From Candidatus Kuenenia stuttgartensis (GTDB lineage: Bacteria; Planctomycetota; GCA-002687715; CAIWVZ01): 64,000 nucleotides of DNA. A program made the translations under genes and the position numbers. This document shows, one piece after another, positions 18,201 to 25,686 of this stretch. Where the stretch lies: contig CAMARR010000010.1 in assembly GCA_945860915.1 (NCBI GenBank), forward strand, positions 1-64,000, in the 5' to 3' direction. The notes beneath the pieces were generated by a model, which was not told where the DNA came from, searched no databases, and saw nothing but the letters and a program-made list of their open reading frames with translations. Each line of letters starts with the position of its first letter. Position 1 is the stretch's first letter.

Positions 18201-18387
18201 TCGCACGAGTGGTCTTAGCCTCGATGCCTTTGCACCCGATCCGTCATCGGAAGACATCGCGGCGCATCGCGATGCTTACGATCGGTGGGCGACGACACGC
18301 GCCGAACTTATTGGCGAAGGGCTCGTCGTTCCAGCGAATCAGATCATCGAGGAATCCCCGGAATCGCGCCCGGCTCGGAATCGCTAG
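15250..18387 (+). CDS. Large exported HEAT-repeat protein
   Basis: A 1045-aa protein with an N-terminal signal peptide (hydrophobic core VVMAAFVGCFTVSLVA, likely cleavage after AQ) and then a proline/arginine-rich stretch. Two solenoid regions carry PBS-lyase/HEAT-like repeats with the pattern D-x-R-A-A-x-L-G: about 70-380 and about 590-900 (for example VREACVRALAKLGDPRTPALLE). A middle region (about 385-560) is not obviously repetitive. Repeats of this type mediate protein contacts; no catalytic motif is seen. The stop TAG shares its CTAG with the coaE stop on the other strand. Exact function is unknown. Confidence 0.85.
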   Translation: MNKVTFVVMAAFVGCFTVSLVAQDRQPRPPRPRARPLFSPTENDSSPQGPQAPTTRVSPDSRLAAPPDAPKVEPSDPIDALFSRLDRFPQKAGKDAADALSGLGANVAERLVAALGSNDWRVQAGSSHALAEMKWTSAAPALVRAIREPTNRAGLPWLMDSLVRLDPLMGPAEVMPFVTSSAGGVREAAMKAMPAVLDARYADQVRALCESQKPQIRTTGFILLSRIPGTADLPIWIDAFLDPEVAVADTSSRYLATHATKDGITKLVALAKDGVMRSSAYSMLTLAGVEETARGWVIPEDDAALRERALKFLQGDDPFHRASAAVLLASVAFRARDAALRDIADRYLVPILLDAVAGGTFFNDYVAVEGAVFRRLELLSGESFGPNAPKWRSWWTRSRDAFKARRRIVAISANDLIAGSVMVRVTDDLGRTRAAFLTGDLADSQRVRPGAPLWLSNEACVDLAAEFATSKILEMTPARGDAPGGDGWEVIVRRGADTTIRRGFGAPQGHVLALVEYILKLHRDLAWQRFAPVEPAARKKWLDAESTARSGLDSLARERRLVDSALTGFAELGREGRIAAAEVMASAPVSWRLAEAPRLASLLRAEKGMTDEARLLVEALTASHDVRIRDAVLDTLSKYPGFRAEESLRAYLLAAPTPAAVAALRSPAVGLRSVAAEDLGRRVGDPASADALIDGLRDFEPRVREACVRALAKLGDPRTPALLETVLASGDRGLRARAIEALGGTGGDAVVPRLIEIFRDGSVPDRFAVMRALQASGGRRAAIALGTLAREVMDTAQAAEAVTTLGRMRTRAAADEVATLFKKSKDRALRLQAAMTLGELLGAESVETLAPSLTGDDKDLARVVALTLGRAGAKEALPHLLEFMRNPAGDSPAEIAFRRLTFFASQAKSPAVRFTDCERWVLEHGDRDRADWLRSALRAADLDPTACESYFAKSRLDRRAVSVLIKAIAASNPGLREGADAILRRTSGLSLDAFAPDPSSEDIAAHRDAYDRWATTRAELIGEGLVVPANQIIEESPESRPARNR

Positions 18388-19001
18388 GCCGACCAAGCCG
18401 CGAGCAAATGACGACACTGCGCGACGATACTCTCGTCGCCTTGCGCGTTTTCGATCACCACATCGCATTGTGATCTTTTGGCATCAAGAGGCATTTGCGC
18501 CGCCTCGCGACTCCGATGTTCCTCCGATGTCCACCCGCGACTGGCGGCCGTGCGCGCATGTCGCACAGGCTCCGGGGCGTCAACAAAAACGCGGTGCGTG
18601 CATGCGTCATTGAGCGGGCCTTCGAGCAGGAGCGGAACGTCGAGGACGATTGCCACGGGAGGCGGGGATTCTTCGAGCGCTGTTCGCAGGTCGGAACGGA
18701 TGAGGTCCGAAACAGCTGGATGCACGATTGCTTCGAGTTCATGGCGAGCCTTCGTTGCGGCCGGGAGAGGTCCGAAGACGAGCTGCCCGAGGCGGGCTCG
18801 GTCGACCGATTTGTCGTCGGCGAGGATTCCTGCCCCAAATTTTTTCTGGAGGGCCTCCCGGATCTCGGGCAGTCTGAGCACCGCGTGGGCGGTGCGGTCC
18901 GCGTCGATGACGCGTGCCCCGAGACTGGCAAAACTGCGAGTTACAGCCGATTTACCTGCACCGATACCCCCGCAGATCCCGATGATGGGCGTCGAAGCCA
19001 T
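18384..19001 (-). CDS. coaE: Dephospho-CoA kinase
   Basis: CoaE (205 aa) phosphorylates dephospho-CoA in the last step of CoA synthesis. The P-loop GGIGAGKS is at 10-17 and IDADRTAHAVL follows, with the lid region VPLLLEGPLNDACTHRVFVDAPE. Length is normal. It is convergent with the HEAT gene, overlapping by four bases. The leader just upstream of the ATG is extremely G-rich on this strand (G8-TA-GGG-T-G5), replacing a clear Shine-Dalgarno. Confidence 0.93.
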   Translation of the reverse strand: MASTPIIGICGGIGAGKSAVTRSFASLGARVIDADRTAHAVLRLPEIREALQKKFGAGILADDKSVDRARLGQLVFGPLPAATKARHELEAIVHPAVSDLIRSDLRTALEESPPPVAIVLDVPLLLEGPLNDACTHRVFVDAPEPVRHARTAASRGWTSEEHRSREAAQMPLDAKRSQCDVVIENAQGDESIVAQCRHLLAAWSA

Positions 19002-19054
19002 GCCCCCACCCTACCCCCCCCGTCGCCAGGAATCCACGATCCGAGCCCCTTGGC

Positions 19055-19084
19055 TTGACGGAAGTTCGGATGTGTCCGTAGAAT
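19055..19084 (+). promoter_or_regulatory. Sigma-70-type promoter of the coiled-coil gene
   Basis: TTGACG (19055-19060) and TAGAAT (19079-19084), each five of six to consensus, spaced 18 bases. The predicted start is near 19091, giving a leader of about 100 bases. This is the best promoter match in the window. It lies in the divergent gap with coaE. Confidence 0.65.
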
Positions 19085-19166
19085 CCGCCCCGCTTCGCTC
19101 GGATCTCTCCGTTGGAACCGGCCTGCCATGTTGCGAGCGACAACGGGGTAGGCCCTGTGAATGAAA

Positions 19167-19180
19167 CGCCCTTCGGGGCG
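19167..19180 (+). promoter_or_regulatory. UUCG hairpin abutting a ribosome site
   Basis: CGCCC-TTCG-GGGCG forms a 5-bp stem with a stable UUCG tetraloop, ending right before GAGGAATCGG and the ATG at 19191. Such a stem can keep the ribosome site single-stranded or fix mRNA processing. It also argues against the track start at 19161, which lies upstream of it. Confidence 0.45.
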
Positions 19181-19190
19181 GAGGAATCGG

Positions 19191-20459
19191 ATGTCTCATT
19201 CGGAACGCGGCGCGGTCCATATCGCGTGGCTCATCGCCGTCCTTTTGGTCGCATTGGGTGTTACTGCATTCGGTTGGAATGCAGCGGCCGAGCGCGACAA
19301 GAATGCAGCCGAGGCTAAGAAGGCCAAGGCCGATCACAAGCAGCTCCGCCTAGATGGCGAATGGAATGCAGCTTGCTTCGACAGGCTGTCGAAGATCGTC
19401 GGCGGTGGCATTCCGAACACGCCCCCGGCGCTCGACGTCGCTTCAGAGCCGTTGCCTGATGCCGCCGAGGAGAAGTACGTCGGTAAGTACATTGCACTCG
19501 CAAAGAACTCTCTCAAAGACGCTTACAAAGCTGTCGGCGATGAATCCGCGAGCACGATGACACTTGTCGAGGGCCTCCAGATCCTCGTCAACCGTTACAA
19601 GACCGCGACGGGCGAAGTCGCCGCATTGCAGACGCAAGTCAAGACTCTCGAAGCGGAAGTTGCGGGTAAGACCGCAGCCGTCGCCGAGGGCGATAAGCGC
19701 CGCGCGGCGGACCTCGATCAGCTCAAGCAAGAGACAGACAATTCGCAAGCGCGTCTCCAAGGCCAAATCGCACAGCTCACCCAAGAGCGTGACGATGCCC
19801 AGGCACAGAACCGCAAGCTCACCGACGAAACTGCGAAAACGAAGGACGACTCTAATAAGGAGGTCGTCGCTGCTCGAAACACAATGAAGTCGATGGACGC
19901 GCAGCTCGCAGCGATCAAGAACCAGGTTCAGGTCTCGAAGGAATCCGAGGCGCCAGACGGCAAGATTCTCGCCGTCAACCGTGCGATGAAGACCTGCTTC
20001 ATCAATCTTGGGTCCAAGGACAAGGTGTGGCGCGGTGCCGCCTTCCGCACGTACCAGATCCGCAAAGGCAACACGAAGGTCTTCACGGGTCGCCTCGTGG
20101 TGGTCTCGATCGGCGCTGAACGCGCTGAGTGCGTGATCGAATCCGAACAGTCCGGTGAGATGGTGGGAGAGGGCGACCTCATCCTGTCGCCCATCTTCGA
20201 CAAGTCGAAGACGCTTCACTTCGTGATCCTCGGTGAGCTCCCGGGCCGTTACAACCGCGAGATGGCCGCGAAGATTCTCGAGTCCCATGGCGCGAAGGTT
20301 GACACCAAGGTCACAGTCGAAACGGACTTCGTGATCGTCGGCATCAAGGACGGTGCAGATGGCGCTGAACCCGCCGAATCAGACGACTACAAGAAGGCCC
20401 AAGGCTGGTCAATCCCGGTCCTTCGCGCCCGCGATCTCGAGCCCTTCCTTCAGTTCTGA
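19191..20459 (+). CDS. Membrane-anchored coiled-coil protein with BRCT-like C-terminus
   Basis: A 422-aa protein. One membrane helix at about 10-29 (IAWLIAVLLVALGVTAFGW) is followed by a charged helical region, with a strong coiled coil at about 140-250. A beta-rich domain (about 257-338, KILAVNRAMKTCFINLGSKDKV...) resembles FlgT/KOW-like sequences with GD turns. The last ~80 residues (LHFVILGELPGRYNREMAAKI..., TDFVIVG, YKKAQGWSIPVLRARDL) follow the BRCT pattern of GxL-R-AxxIxxxGAKV...TDxxIVG...KAxxWxIPVL. GGAGGA six bases before ATG 19191 decides the start. Transcribed alone between a promoter and a terminator. Function unknown. Confidence 0.85.
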   Translation: MSHSERGAVHIAWLIAVLLVALGVTAFGWNAAAERDKNAAEAKKAKADHKQLRLDGEWNAACFDRLSKIVGGGIPNTPPALDVASEPLPDAAEEKYVGKYIALAKNSLKDAYKAVGDESASTMTLVEGLQILVNRYKTATGEVAALQTQVKTLEAEVAGKTAAVAEGDKRRAADLDQLKQETDNSQARLQGQIAQLTQERDDAQAQNRKLTDETAKTKDDSNKEVVAARNTMKSMDAQLAAIKNQVQVSKESEAPDGKILAVNRAMKTCFINLGSKDKVWRGAAFRTYQIRKGNTKVFTGRLVVVSIGAERAECVIESEQSGEMVGEGDLILSPIFDKSKTLHFVILGELPGRYNREMAAKILESHGAKVDTKVTVETDFVIVGIKDGADGAEPAESDDYKKAQGWSIPVLRARDLEPFLQF

Positions 20460-20474
20460 GGTAATGTGACACGC

Positions 20475-20514
20475 AGGGCCCTCGTACCGAACGGTGCGGG
20501 GGCCTTCTGCTTTT
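20475..20514 (+). terminator. Intrinsic terminator after the coiled-coil gene
   Basis: GGCCCTCGTACCG (20477-20489) and CGGTGCGGGGGCC (20492-20504) pair over 13 bp with two G-T pairs; flanking AG/TT can add two more. TTCTGCTTTT follows. A strong rho-independent terminator directly after the stop at 20459. Confidence 0.8.
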
Positions 20515-20534
20515 CGGTAGGCTAGCGTCGCCTG

Positions 20535-21935
20535 ATGACCGCCAAACCAGCCATGACATCGAACGGAGAACCCCAAGTCGAGTCAACGCGCATGAGCTTC
20601 TTCGATCACCTCGAAGAACTCCGCCGCCGGGTCTGGCGTTCTGCCATCGTCACAGGGGTCATCTTCGCCCTAGTTACGACCTACGGTGACGAATGTATGC
20701 GGCTGATCGTCGCGCCGTATCAGGATGCGATGCGTGACTTGGGGCTAGACCCGACACTTAAGTACGACTCTCCCACTCAACCCGTCGTGACCTGGTTTAA
20801 GGTCACCATGTTCGTGAGCTTGATCTTTGCCGCCCCGTATTGGGTGGCTCAGATTTGGGGCTTCATCTCAGCCGGGCTCTATGAAAAGGAGAAACGATGG
20901 GTCGGTCGCTTCGTGCCCTTCTCAGTCCTTCTCTTCTTTGGCGGTGTGGTCTTTGGATACACGCTCTTGTTGCCTATCGCGCTTCGATACATGGTCGGAT
21001 TCGCGCCCGCTGACATTGCACAGGGGTGGATTGGACTCGATCAGTACTTGAGTCTGTTCGCAGCGCTGACGTTGCTTCTTGGCGCCACGTTCCTAATGCC
21101 CTTGTTCATGGTTGGGCTAGCAAAAGTCGGCATTCTCGAGCCTGATACCTATAGAAGTTATCGACGCGTGACGATTCTCGTTATCTTCATCGTGTCCGGC
21201 ATCCTCACCCCGCCCGATCCGATCACACAGTCGCTAGTTGCCATTCCGCTGTGTTTCCTCTTTGAGTTCGGGATCATCTTGTCATCGCTGGCGACCGGGA
21301 AGGGACTTCCAAGCTTCAAACCGAAGGATCTCTATCGCAACCTGCGAATCCCGTTGGTCATCGTGGGGCTCTTGTTCGTTGTGCGTGAACCGCTGTTAAA
21401 GGCATGGAAACGGGTCGACGCGGACGGCAAAGTTGAGTCTGCCGCAACTGCCGTGGTCCCATGGCCAGAGGTCGGGGCGGCTGTGTTAGGTCTCGCGCCG
21501 ACTGCCGCACTGCGAATACAGGAGTCGCAGCTCGGGCGCGACTTCGTCGTCGTTGCCGAGGGGCGAATGGCCGTCCTGCGATTCACGTTGAGCAATGACG
21601 CACCGGTCATCGTGAATCCGCGACTAGGTGGCAATTCGTTTCGCGCGGTACGAGTTCAGTCGGGCGCCGTAGTTTGGAAGGCTGAGCCGTTGAGTGACTT
21701 GAATTATGGCGACGTGCTTCCGAAACTCCGGAATGCGGTCTTCGCCGGTTCTGCTGATTCGTTTAATACGGCGACCACGATTCTTGATCTCCTCGAATCA
21801 CCAAGACGCCCGGCGACTCGCCCAGTTATCGCCGAGATTACCGATGAACTGCGGTCTGAGTACAAGAAGAGGCTCGAGGCGATGATTGCGTCATCCAGCG
21901 ATCAGAAGCTCCCTTTGGTCCAATCACCCAAGTAA
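20535..21935 (+). CDS. tatC: Sec-independent translocase TatC with long C-terminal extension
   Basis: TatC is the signal-peptide receptor of the twin-arginine pathway. The core (about 20-265) has FFDHLEELRRRVWRS at the N-terminus, six membrane segments, and TPPDPITQSLVAIPLCFLFEFGI in the last pair. At 466 aa it is ~200 residues longer than usual: a seventh hydrophobic segment (IPLVIVGLLFVV, about 275-290) leads to a ~170-aa soluble tail without recognisable motif. If the extra segment crosses the membrane, the tail is periplasmic. Start 20535 has no ribosome site and lies near a TAGGCT box, so it may be leaderless; Met20 is an alternative. Confidence 0.9.
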   Translation: MTAKPAMTSNGEPQVESTRMSFFDHLEELRRRVWRSAIVTGVIFALVTTYGDECMRLIVAPYQDAMRDLGLDPTLKYDSPTQPVVTWFKVTMFVSLIFAAPYWVAQIWGFISAGLYEKEKRWVGRFVPFSVLLFFGGVVFGYTLLLPIALRYMVGFAPADIAQGWIGLDQYLSLFAALTLLLGATFLMPLFMVGLAKVGILEPDTYRSYRRVTILVIFIVSGILTPPDPITQSLVAIPLCFLFEFGIILSSLATGKGLPSFKPKDLYRNLRIPLVIVGLLFVVREPLLKAWKRVDADGKVESAATAVVPWPEVGAAVLGLAPTAALRIQESQLGRDFVVVAEGRMAVLRFTLSNDAPVIVNPRLGGNSFRAVRVQSGAVVWKAEPLSDLNYGDVLPKLRNAVFAGSADSFNTATTILDLLESPRRPATRPVIAEITDELRSEYKKRLEAMIASSSDQKLPLVQSPK

Positions 21936-23191
21936 TGCCGGGCGCCATCGTCATCTCCGTGGGCGACGAGTTGCTGGCGGGCCGCGTCGCAGACTCTAAT
22001 GCCCAATGGGCATCCGTTCTCTTGCGTCAGCACGGGTTTCCAGTTGTCCGACGGGTGACGGTCTCCGATCAGGAAGAGTCCATTGCGTCGGCGGTAACCG
22101 CTGCGTTCGAGTCCGCATCCGTTGTGGTCGTCGGTGGCGGACTGGGGCCCACTCTGGACGACATTACGCGTGACGGTTTGGCTCGTGCGTTCGGAGTCGC
22201 TCTGCGCCGTGACTCCACGATCGTCGACGAGCTCAGCGCCCGCTCGATGGCGCGTGGCCGTCCGATCACCGAATCGAACCTCCGACAAGCAGACGTTCCG
22301 GATGGATTCTCTGCCATGCCGAATTCGATTGGGACCGCTCCGGCGTTGCTCAAGTCGGATGGGAGTCGGATCCTCATTGCCGTTGCTGGCGTTCCCGCCG
22401 AGTTCCGGTCTCTGCTTGAAACCCACCTCGTCCCGCGGCTTGCGACGTTACCGGGGCGCAGCGGTGTTCCAGCGGTCGGGAGTGTGACGTTATGCAGCAT
22501 TCCTGAGTCAGAGATTGGCGAGAGACTCAAAGATCTGATGCGACGCGGTCGTGATCCGGAGATCGGTTCTTATCCGAGCTCCGGGCCTGTCACGCTCGTT
22601 GTCACTTCATGGAATCGAGATGATTCTGCCGCTAGACGTCTCGTTGATTCCGACATCGCCGAGATCAAACTCCGATTTCCGGCAGCGCATCTCTCCGATG
22701 CGTTTGCTTCTCCCGCGGCCGCCCTTGTCAGCGCTGCGCGAAGCAAGGGACTCAAGGTTGCGGTTGCTGAGTCATTAACGGGCGGACTCGTCACCTCGAT
22801 GATCGTCGATGTCCCACATGCGTCGGAGGTTCTCGTCGGAGGGATGACGACCTATGCGAATGCCTCAAAAGTCGCGTGTCTCGGGATTCCGGACGAGGTG
22901 ATTCGCCGACATGGGGTCGTTTCGAGAGAAGTTGCTCTGGCGATGGCCGAGGGCGTGCGTGCTTCTCTTGGAGCGGACCTCTCCGTCTCGACGACGGGTG
23001 TGGCCGGTCCCGATGCGTTCGACGACGTTCCGGTCGGAACGGTGTGGTTTGGACTTGCGTGGCGAGGCGGGGCGCACGCCATAGAGGTTCGACTGAGCGG
23101 TAGTCGTGCGCAGATTCGAACTCTTGCCGCGGCTCGTGCCGTCGATCTCATGCGGCGCTACGTGGCGGGCGTCGCGCTATCTGGGCCCTGA
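21935..23191 (+). CDS. cinA: CinA-like nicotinamide-nucleotide amidase / competence-damage protein
   Basis: A 418-aa two-domain protein. The N-terminal MoCF-type domain (about 1-170) has VGDELLAGRVADSNAQW and GGGLGPTLDDITRDGLA; this part in homologues is an ADP-ribose pyrophosphatase. The C-terminal PncC domain (about 260-415) has VAESLTGGLVTS with the catalytic serine and TTGVAGPDAFDDVPVGTVW, typical of NMN amidases in NAD recycling. It overlaps the tatC stop by one base and the next minus-strand gene by 34 bases at its 3' end. Confidence 0.9.
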   Translation: MPGAIVISVGDELLAGRVADSNAQWASVLLRQHGFPVVRRVTVSDQEESIASAVTAAFESASVVVVGGGLGPTLDDITRDGLARAFGVALRRDSTIVDELSARSMARGRPITESNLRQADVPDGFSAMPNSIGTAPALLKSDGSRILIAVAGVPAEFRSLLETHLVPRLATLPGRSGVPAVGSVTLCSIPESEIGERLKDLMRRGRDPEIGSYPSSGPVTLVVTSWNRDDSAARRLVDSDIAEIKLRFPAAHLSDAFASPAAALVSAARSKGLKVAVAESLTGGLVTSMIVDVPHASEVLVGGMTTYANASKVACLGIPDEVIRRHGVVSREVALAMAEGVRASLGADLSVSTTGVAGPDAFDDVPVGTVWFGLAWRGGAHAIEVRLSGSRAQIRTLAAARAVDLMRRYVAGVALSGP

Positions 23192-24504
23192 TTCGCTTTG
23201 GTTTGAAGGAACGAAGTCGCGGCGACGAGCGCCAAGGCCGGGAGCGCCTGCACCGCGAGGCGCTCCGCCGACGTCCAAACATGCCATTCAAGCGGGTCTG
23301 GTGTCACGATGTATGCCGCAGCGGATGCCACAAGCAATCCGAACGCAACCCTGCATTGAAACTTGCTACGTCCGACGATTGCCACAAGAAGACACCCGAA
23401 TGTCGTTGGCAGAACCCAGATCGAGCCAGCGACAAGGCCTGGGTAGGCTGCCGCTATATGGGGTGTGTGCGGCCCCATCGACATGGTGGCAAGATGGCCC
23501 ACGAGTTCTGGAATGCGCCTTAGGGCAAGTCCAGCGTTGTCGAGGAGGCCCGGCATGAGCAGCGTGGCCCTCGACCCGACCCCTGACCGAATCGCCAGCC
23601 ACGGCGCAAGGAAGGCCCACGGAAGGAATGCCAATGCAAGCGATTGGGCGTCGCGGCGCCTGACGGCACGCGTTGCGCAAATGAGCGTGACGATCGCCGC
23701 AACCACCAGACCCTCATCCTTAATTGCACCCGCTCCTGCTGCCGCAACGAGGGCCACCATCGGTGCACCGATCGCAGTACTCAGTCCAATAGTTGCTAAA
23801 AGAACACATGCCGCGAGCGGAAGATCCGCAAGTCCTGATGGTGCTGCGTTCGCCATTTCGGGGACGGCGCCGGTGAACGCGATCGCGACGATGCCTGCAA
23901 CCGGTGTGGCGTGAATCGAAGCGGCATCTAAGAGCGACACGAGAATTAGAATGAACACGAGCACACCGAGGATCGACGCGGCTCTCGGGTCGAGCCGGTG
24001 CGAGAACCCTCCCGCCGCCGCAATGAGACTAGGCCAACCCCGCGGGTACTCGGCGTGAGCATGTTCCGGCGAAGAGACAGGCGATGGTGGAGCCTCATCG
24101 AGAGCCCTAGCCGCTTTGGGTAGCCAGATGAACGTCGTGTCATGACGTACCGGGGATTGGCGCAAAGACTCGACGGCGGGGCTGAAACTTAAGAGGATGA
24201 TGAGGGTTGCTGCACCGGCTTGAATGGCGACGGGCGTTCGTGCGGGCGTCGTGCTGCGGGTGGGCGGACTGGACCTGATCCAGCCCAAGGTCCCGAGCAC
24301 GGCAATCACGACTAATCCCGCGCGACACGGGATTCCAAGCGCGAGGAGAGCGTGCGATCCGGCCGCCAATCCCATAAGCCCTGTGAGGACTTCAATCCCG
24401 ATGCGCGTCCAACGTTGTCGCGCCGGCGCCATGCCTAGAGTGGCCCATCGCCCAAGAGGCCAGGCAGCAATGGCGAGCATGAGCACGAAGTGGAGGGGAC
24501 TCAT
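23158..24504 (-). CDS. Polytopic membrane protein, GT-C-like
   Basis: A 448-aa protein with about ten hydrophobic segments. A loop with RHDTTFIWLPKAARALDE and, further on, HAEYPRGWPSLIAAAGG resembles the first extracytoplasmic loops of GT-C-type glycosyltransferases (acidic residue, WLPKA, then YP-WP). It overlaps the stop of the upstream minus-strand gene by ATGA, so the two are translationally coupled, and it overlaps cinA by 34 bases. Donor and acceptor are unknown. Confidence 0.7.
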   Translation of the reverse strand: MSPLHFVLMLAIAAWPLGRWATLGMAPARQRWTRIGIEVLTGLMGLAAGSHALLALGIPCRAGLVVIAVLGTLGWIRSSPPTRSTTPARTPVAIQAGAATLIILLSFSPAVESLRQSPVRHDTTFIWLPKAARALDEAPPSPVSSPEHAHAEYPRGWPSLIAAAGGFSHRLDPRAASILGVLVFILILVSLLDAASIHATPVAGIVAIAFTGAVPEMANAAPSGLADLPLAACVLLATIGLSTAIGAPMVALVAAAGAGAIKDEGLVVAAIVTLICATRAVRRRDAQSLALAFLPWAFLAPWLAIRSGVGSRATLLMPGLLDNAGLALRRIPELVGHLATMSMGPHTPHIAAAYPGLVAGSIWVLPTTFGCLLVAIVGRSKFQCRVAFGLLVASAAAYIVTPDPLEWHVWTSAERLAVQALPALALVAATSFLQTKANQGPDSATPAT

Positions 24505-25496
24505 CGAGGTAGCGTCTCAAGGACGAACGCCGATTGGGTGGAGCAAAGAAGCAGCATCCCCACCGGAAGTTCAGAGGGCGGAGGTCGGAATATAAGGCTG
24601 CATCCCGCTTCCGTGGTGATGTCGAGACTTTGAGAGTCACTAATCCAAACGATCTGACGCGGCCAGAGTCGCCATGCCGCTTCTGCGGCCAATCGGAAAG
24701 CGGGTCCGGAGGAACTACACGGCGCGATCCGGACGAAACCTGATCGTGGAACGTGTTGTGCAATAGTGTCGACAAGAGTCGAAACATCATTCTCGTTGGA
24801 TGTGGCGGAATCGTCTGGCTTAACTGGGATGATCGGGTGGATGTCTCCGCGACGCCCTCGCGCTTCGCCTGGATCGGCATGAAGCCGAGGCCATGCGCAG
24901 ATGGAAGCCAGCAATGCCGCAAGGATCGCCCGGGGGACGATGGGGATCGCGACCACCCAGTTGCGCCGTCGCACGATAAAGCACGCTGCGCAGAGCAAGA
25001 GGGCGATTCCAATCGCCGGGGCGGCAGCAAGTACCCCGAGCCACCCATCGCGAGTGACGCTAAGGTTGTCATCGACCCAGTTCACTGTGAAAGCGGGGGA
25101 GACCGATATTGCAGGCGCGTCCTCGTTCTCGCCCGCAAACACCACCGCCTGAATGGTGCGCGGCGACTGACGGTCCCGGGGCCATGGGATAGCCAGAGCG
25201 ACATCCCCGAGGGTTGTTGCCTTGGCCTTGGCCAGCACTTCCGTCTTTCCCGGCGCTGGAGGCCAACTCACGCTAAGGAAAGGGCGTCCGTTCGATCGGG
25301 GGTATCCCGGACCATCGGGGCTTCCCGCAAGGACCATGACGACGGAGGCTGGGGGAGCCTTGGACGTGAATAGGAGCGACTCTCCCGCAGGTTCTAGCTC
25401 CGGCTCGCCCTTGCAGCTGGCGAAGGCGGAGAGGATCAGAGCTGTGAGGATTTGGATTGATCTCCGGCCCCCCCCCTCCTGATCCCCGAATGCCAT
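24501..25496 (-). CDS. Putative lipoprotein with internal membrane segments, unknown function
   Basis: A 331-aa protein. The N-terminus has a hydrophobic stretch ending LSAFASC, a plausible though imperfect lipobox, followed by a ~140-aa extracytoplasmic domain of beta-sheet character. Hydrophobic segments at about 175-195 and 203-217 lead to a C-terminal soluble part. GGGAGAGG before the ATG supports this start. Codons 7-10 contain a run of nine G, so slippage there would shift the frame before the signal sequence. It is coupled (ATGA) to the GT-C-like gene. I do not recognise the family. Confidence 0.65.
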   Translation of the reverse strand: MAFGDQEGGGRRSIQILTALILSAFASCKGEPELEPAGESLLFTSKAPPASVVMVLAGSPDGPGYPRSNGRPFLSVSWPPAPGKTEVLAKAKATTLGDVALAIPWPRDRQSPRTIQAVVFAGENEDAPAISVSPAFTVNWVDDNLSVTRDGWLGVLAAAPAIGIALLLCAACFIVRRRNWVVAIPIVPRAILAALLASICAWPRLHADPGEARGRRGDIHPIIPVKPDDSATSNENDVSTLVDTIAQHVPRSGFVRIAPCSSSGPAFRLAAEAAWRLWPRQIVWISDSQSLDITTEAGCSLIFRPPPSELPVGMLLLCSTQSAFVLETLPR

Positions 25497-25521
25497 GCTA
25501 AAACCTCTCCCGGTTCATCAT

Positions 25522-25593
25522 TGCCCTGTGGTGTAATTGGTAACACATCAGTTTTTGGTACTGAGATTCTAGGTTCGAGTCCTGGCGGGGCAA
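25522..25593 (+). tRNA. tRNA-Gln (anticodon TTG)
   Basis: Complete cloverleaf of 72 bases. The acceptor stem TGCCCTG/CGGGGCA has a U1-A72 pair typical of tRNA-Gln; the anticodon stem TCAGT/ACTGA has loop TTTTGGT, so the anticodon is TTG; the T arm contains GGTTCGAGTCC. The CCA end is not encoded. It is in tandem with a CTG isoacceptor that differs mostly in the anticodon arm. Confidence 0.95.
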
Positions 25594-25612
25594 TCGGCTG
25601 GAGAGTAAGGGG

Positions 25613-25641
25613 TTGAACACGACCGGCGGTGCCGCTACCCT
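25613..25641 (+). promoter_or_regulatory. Candidate promoter for tRNA-Gln(CTG)-rplY
   Basis: TTGAAC (25613-25618) and TACCCT (25636-25641) are spaced 17 bases, about 45 bases before the second tRNA. The -10 is the same TACCCT hexamer proposed for thrS. A moderate match only. Confidence 0.3.
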
Positions 25642-25686
25642 TGGCGCCCATTTTCCGGGGATGCTGTGTATGCCCCGGATCACCAT

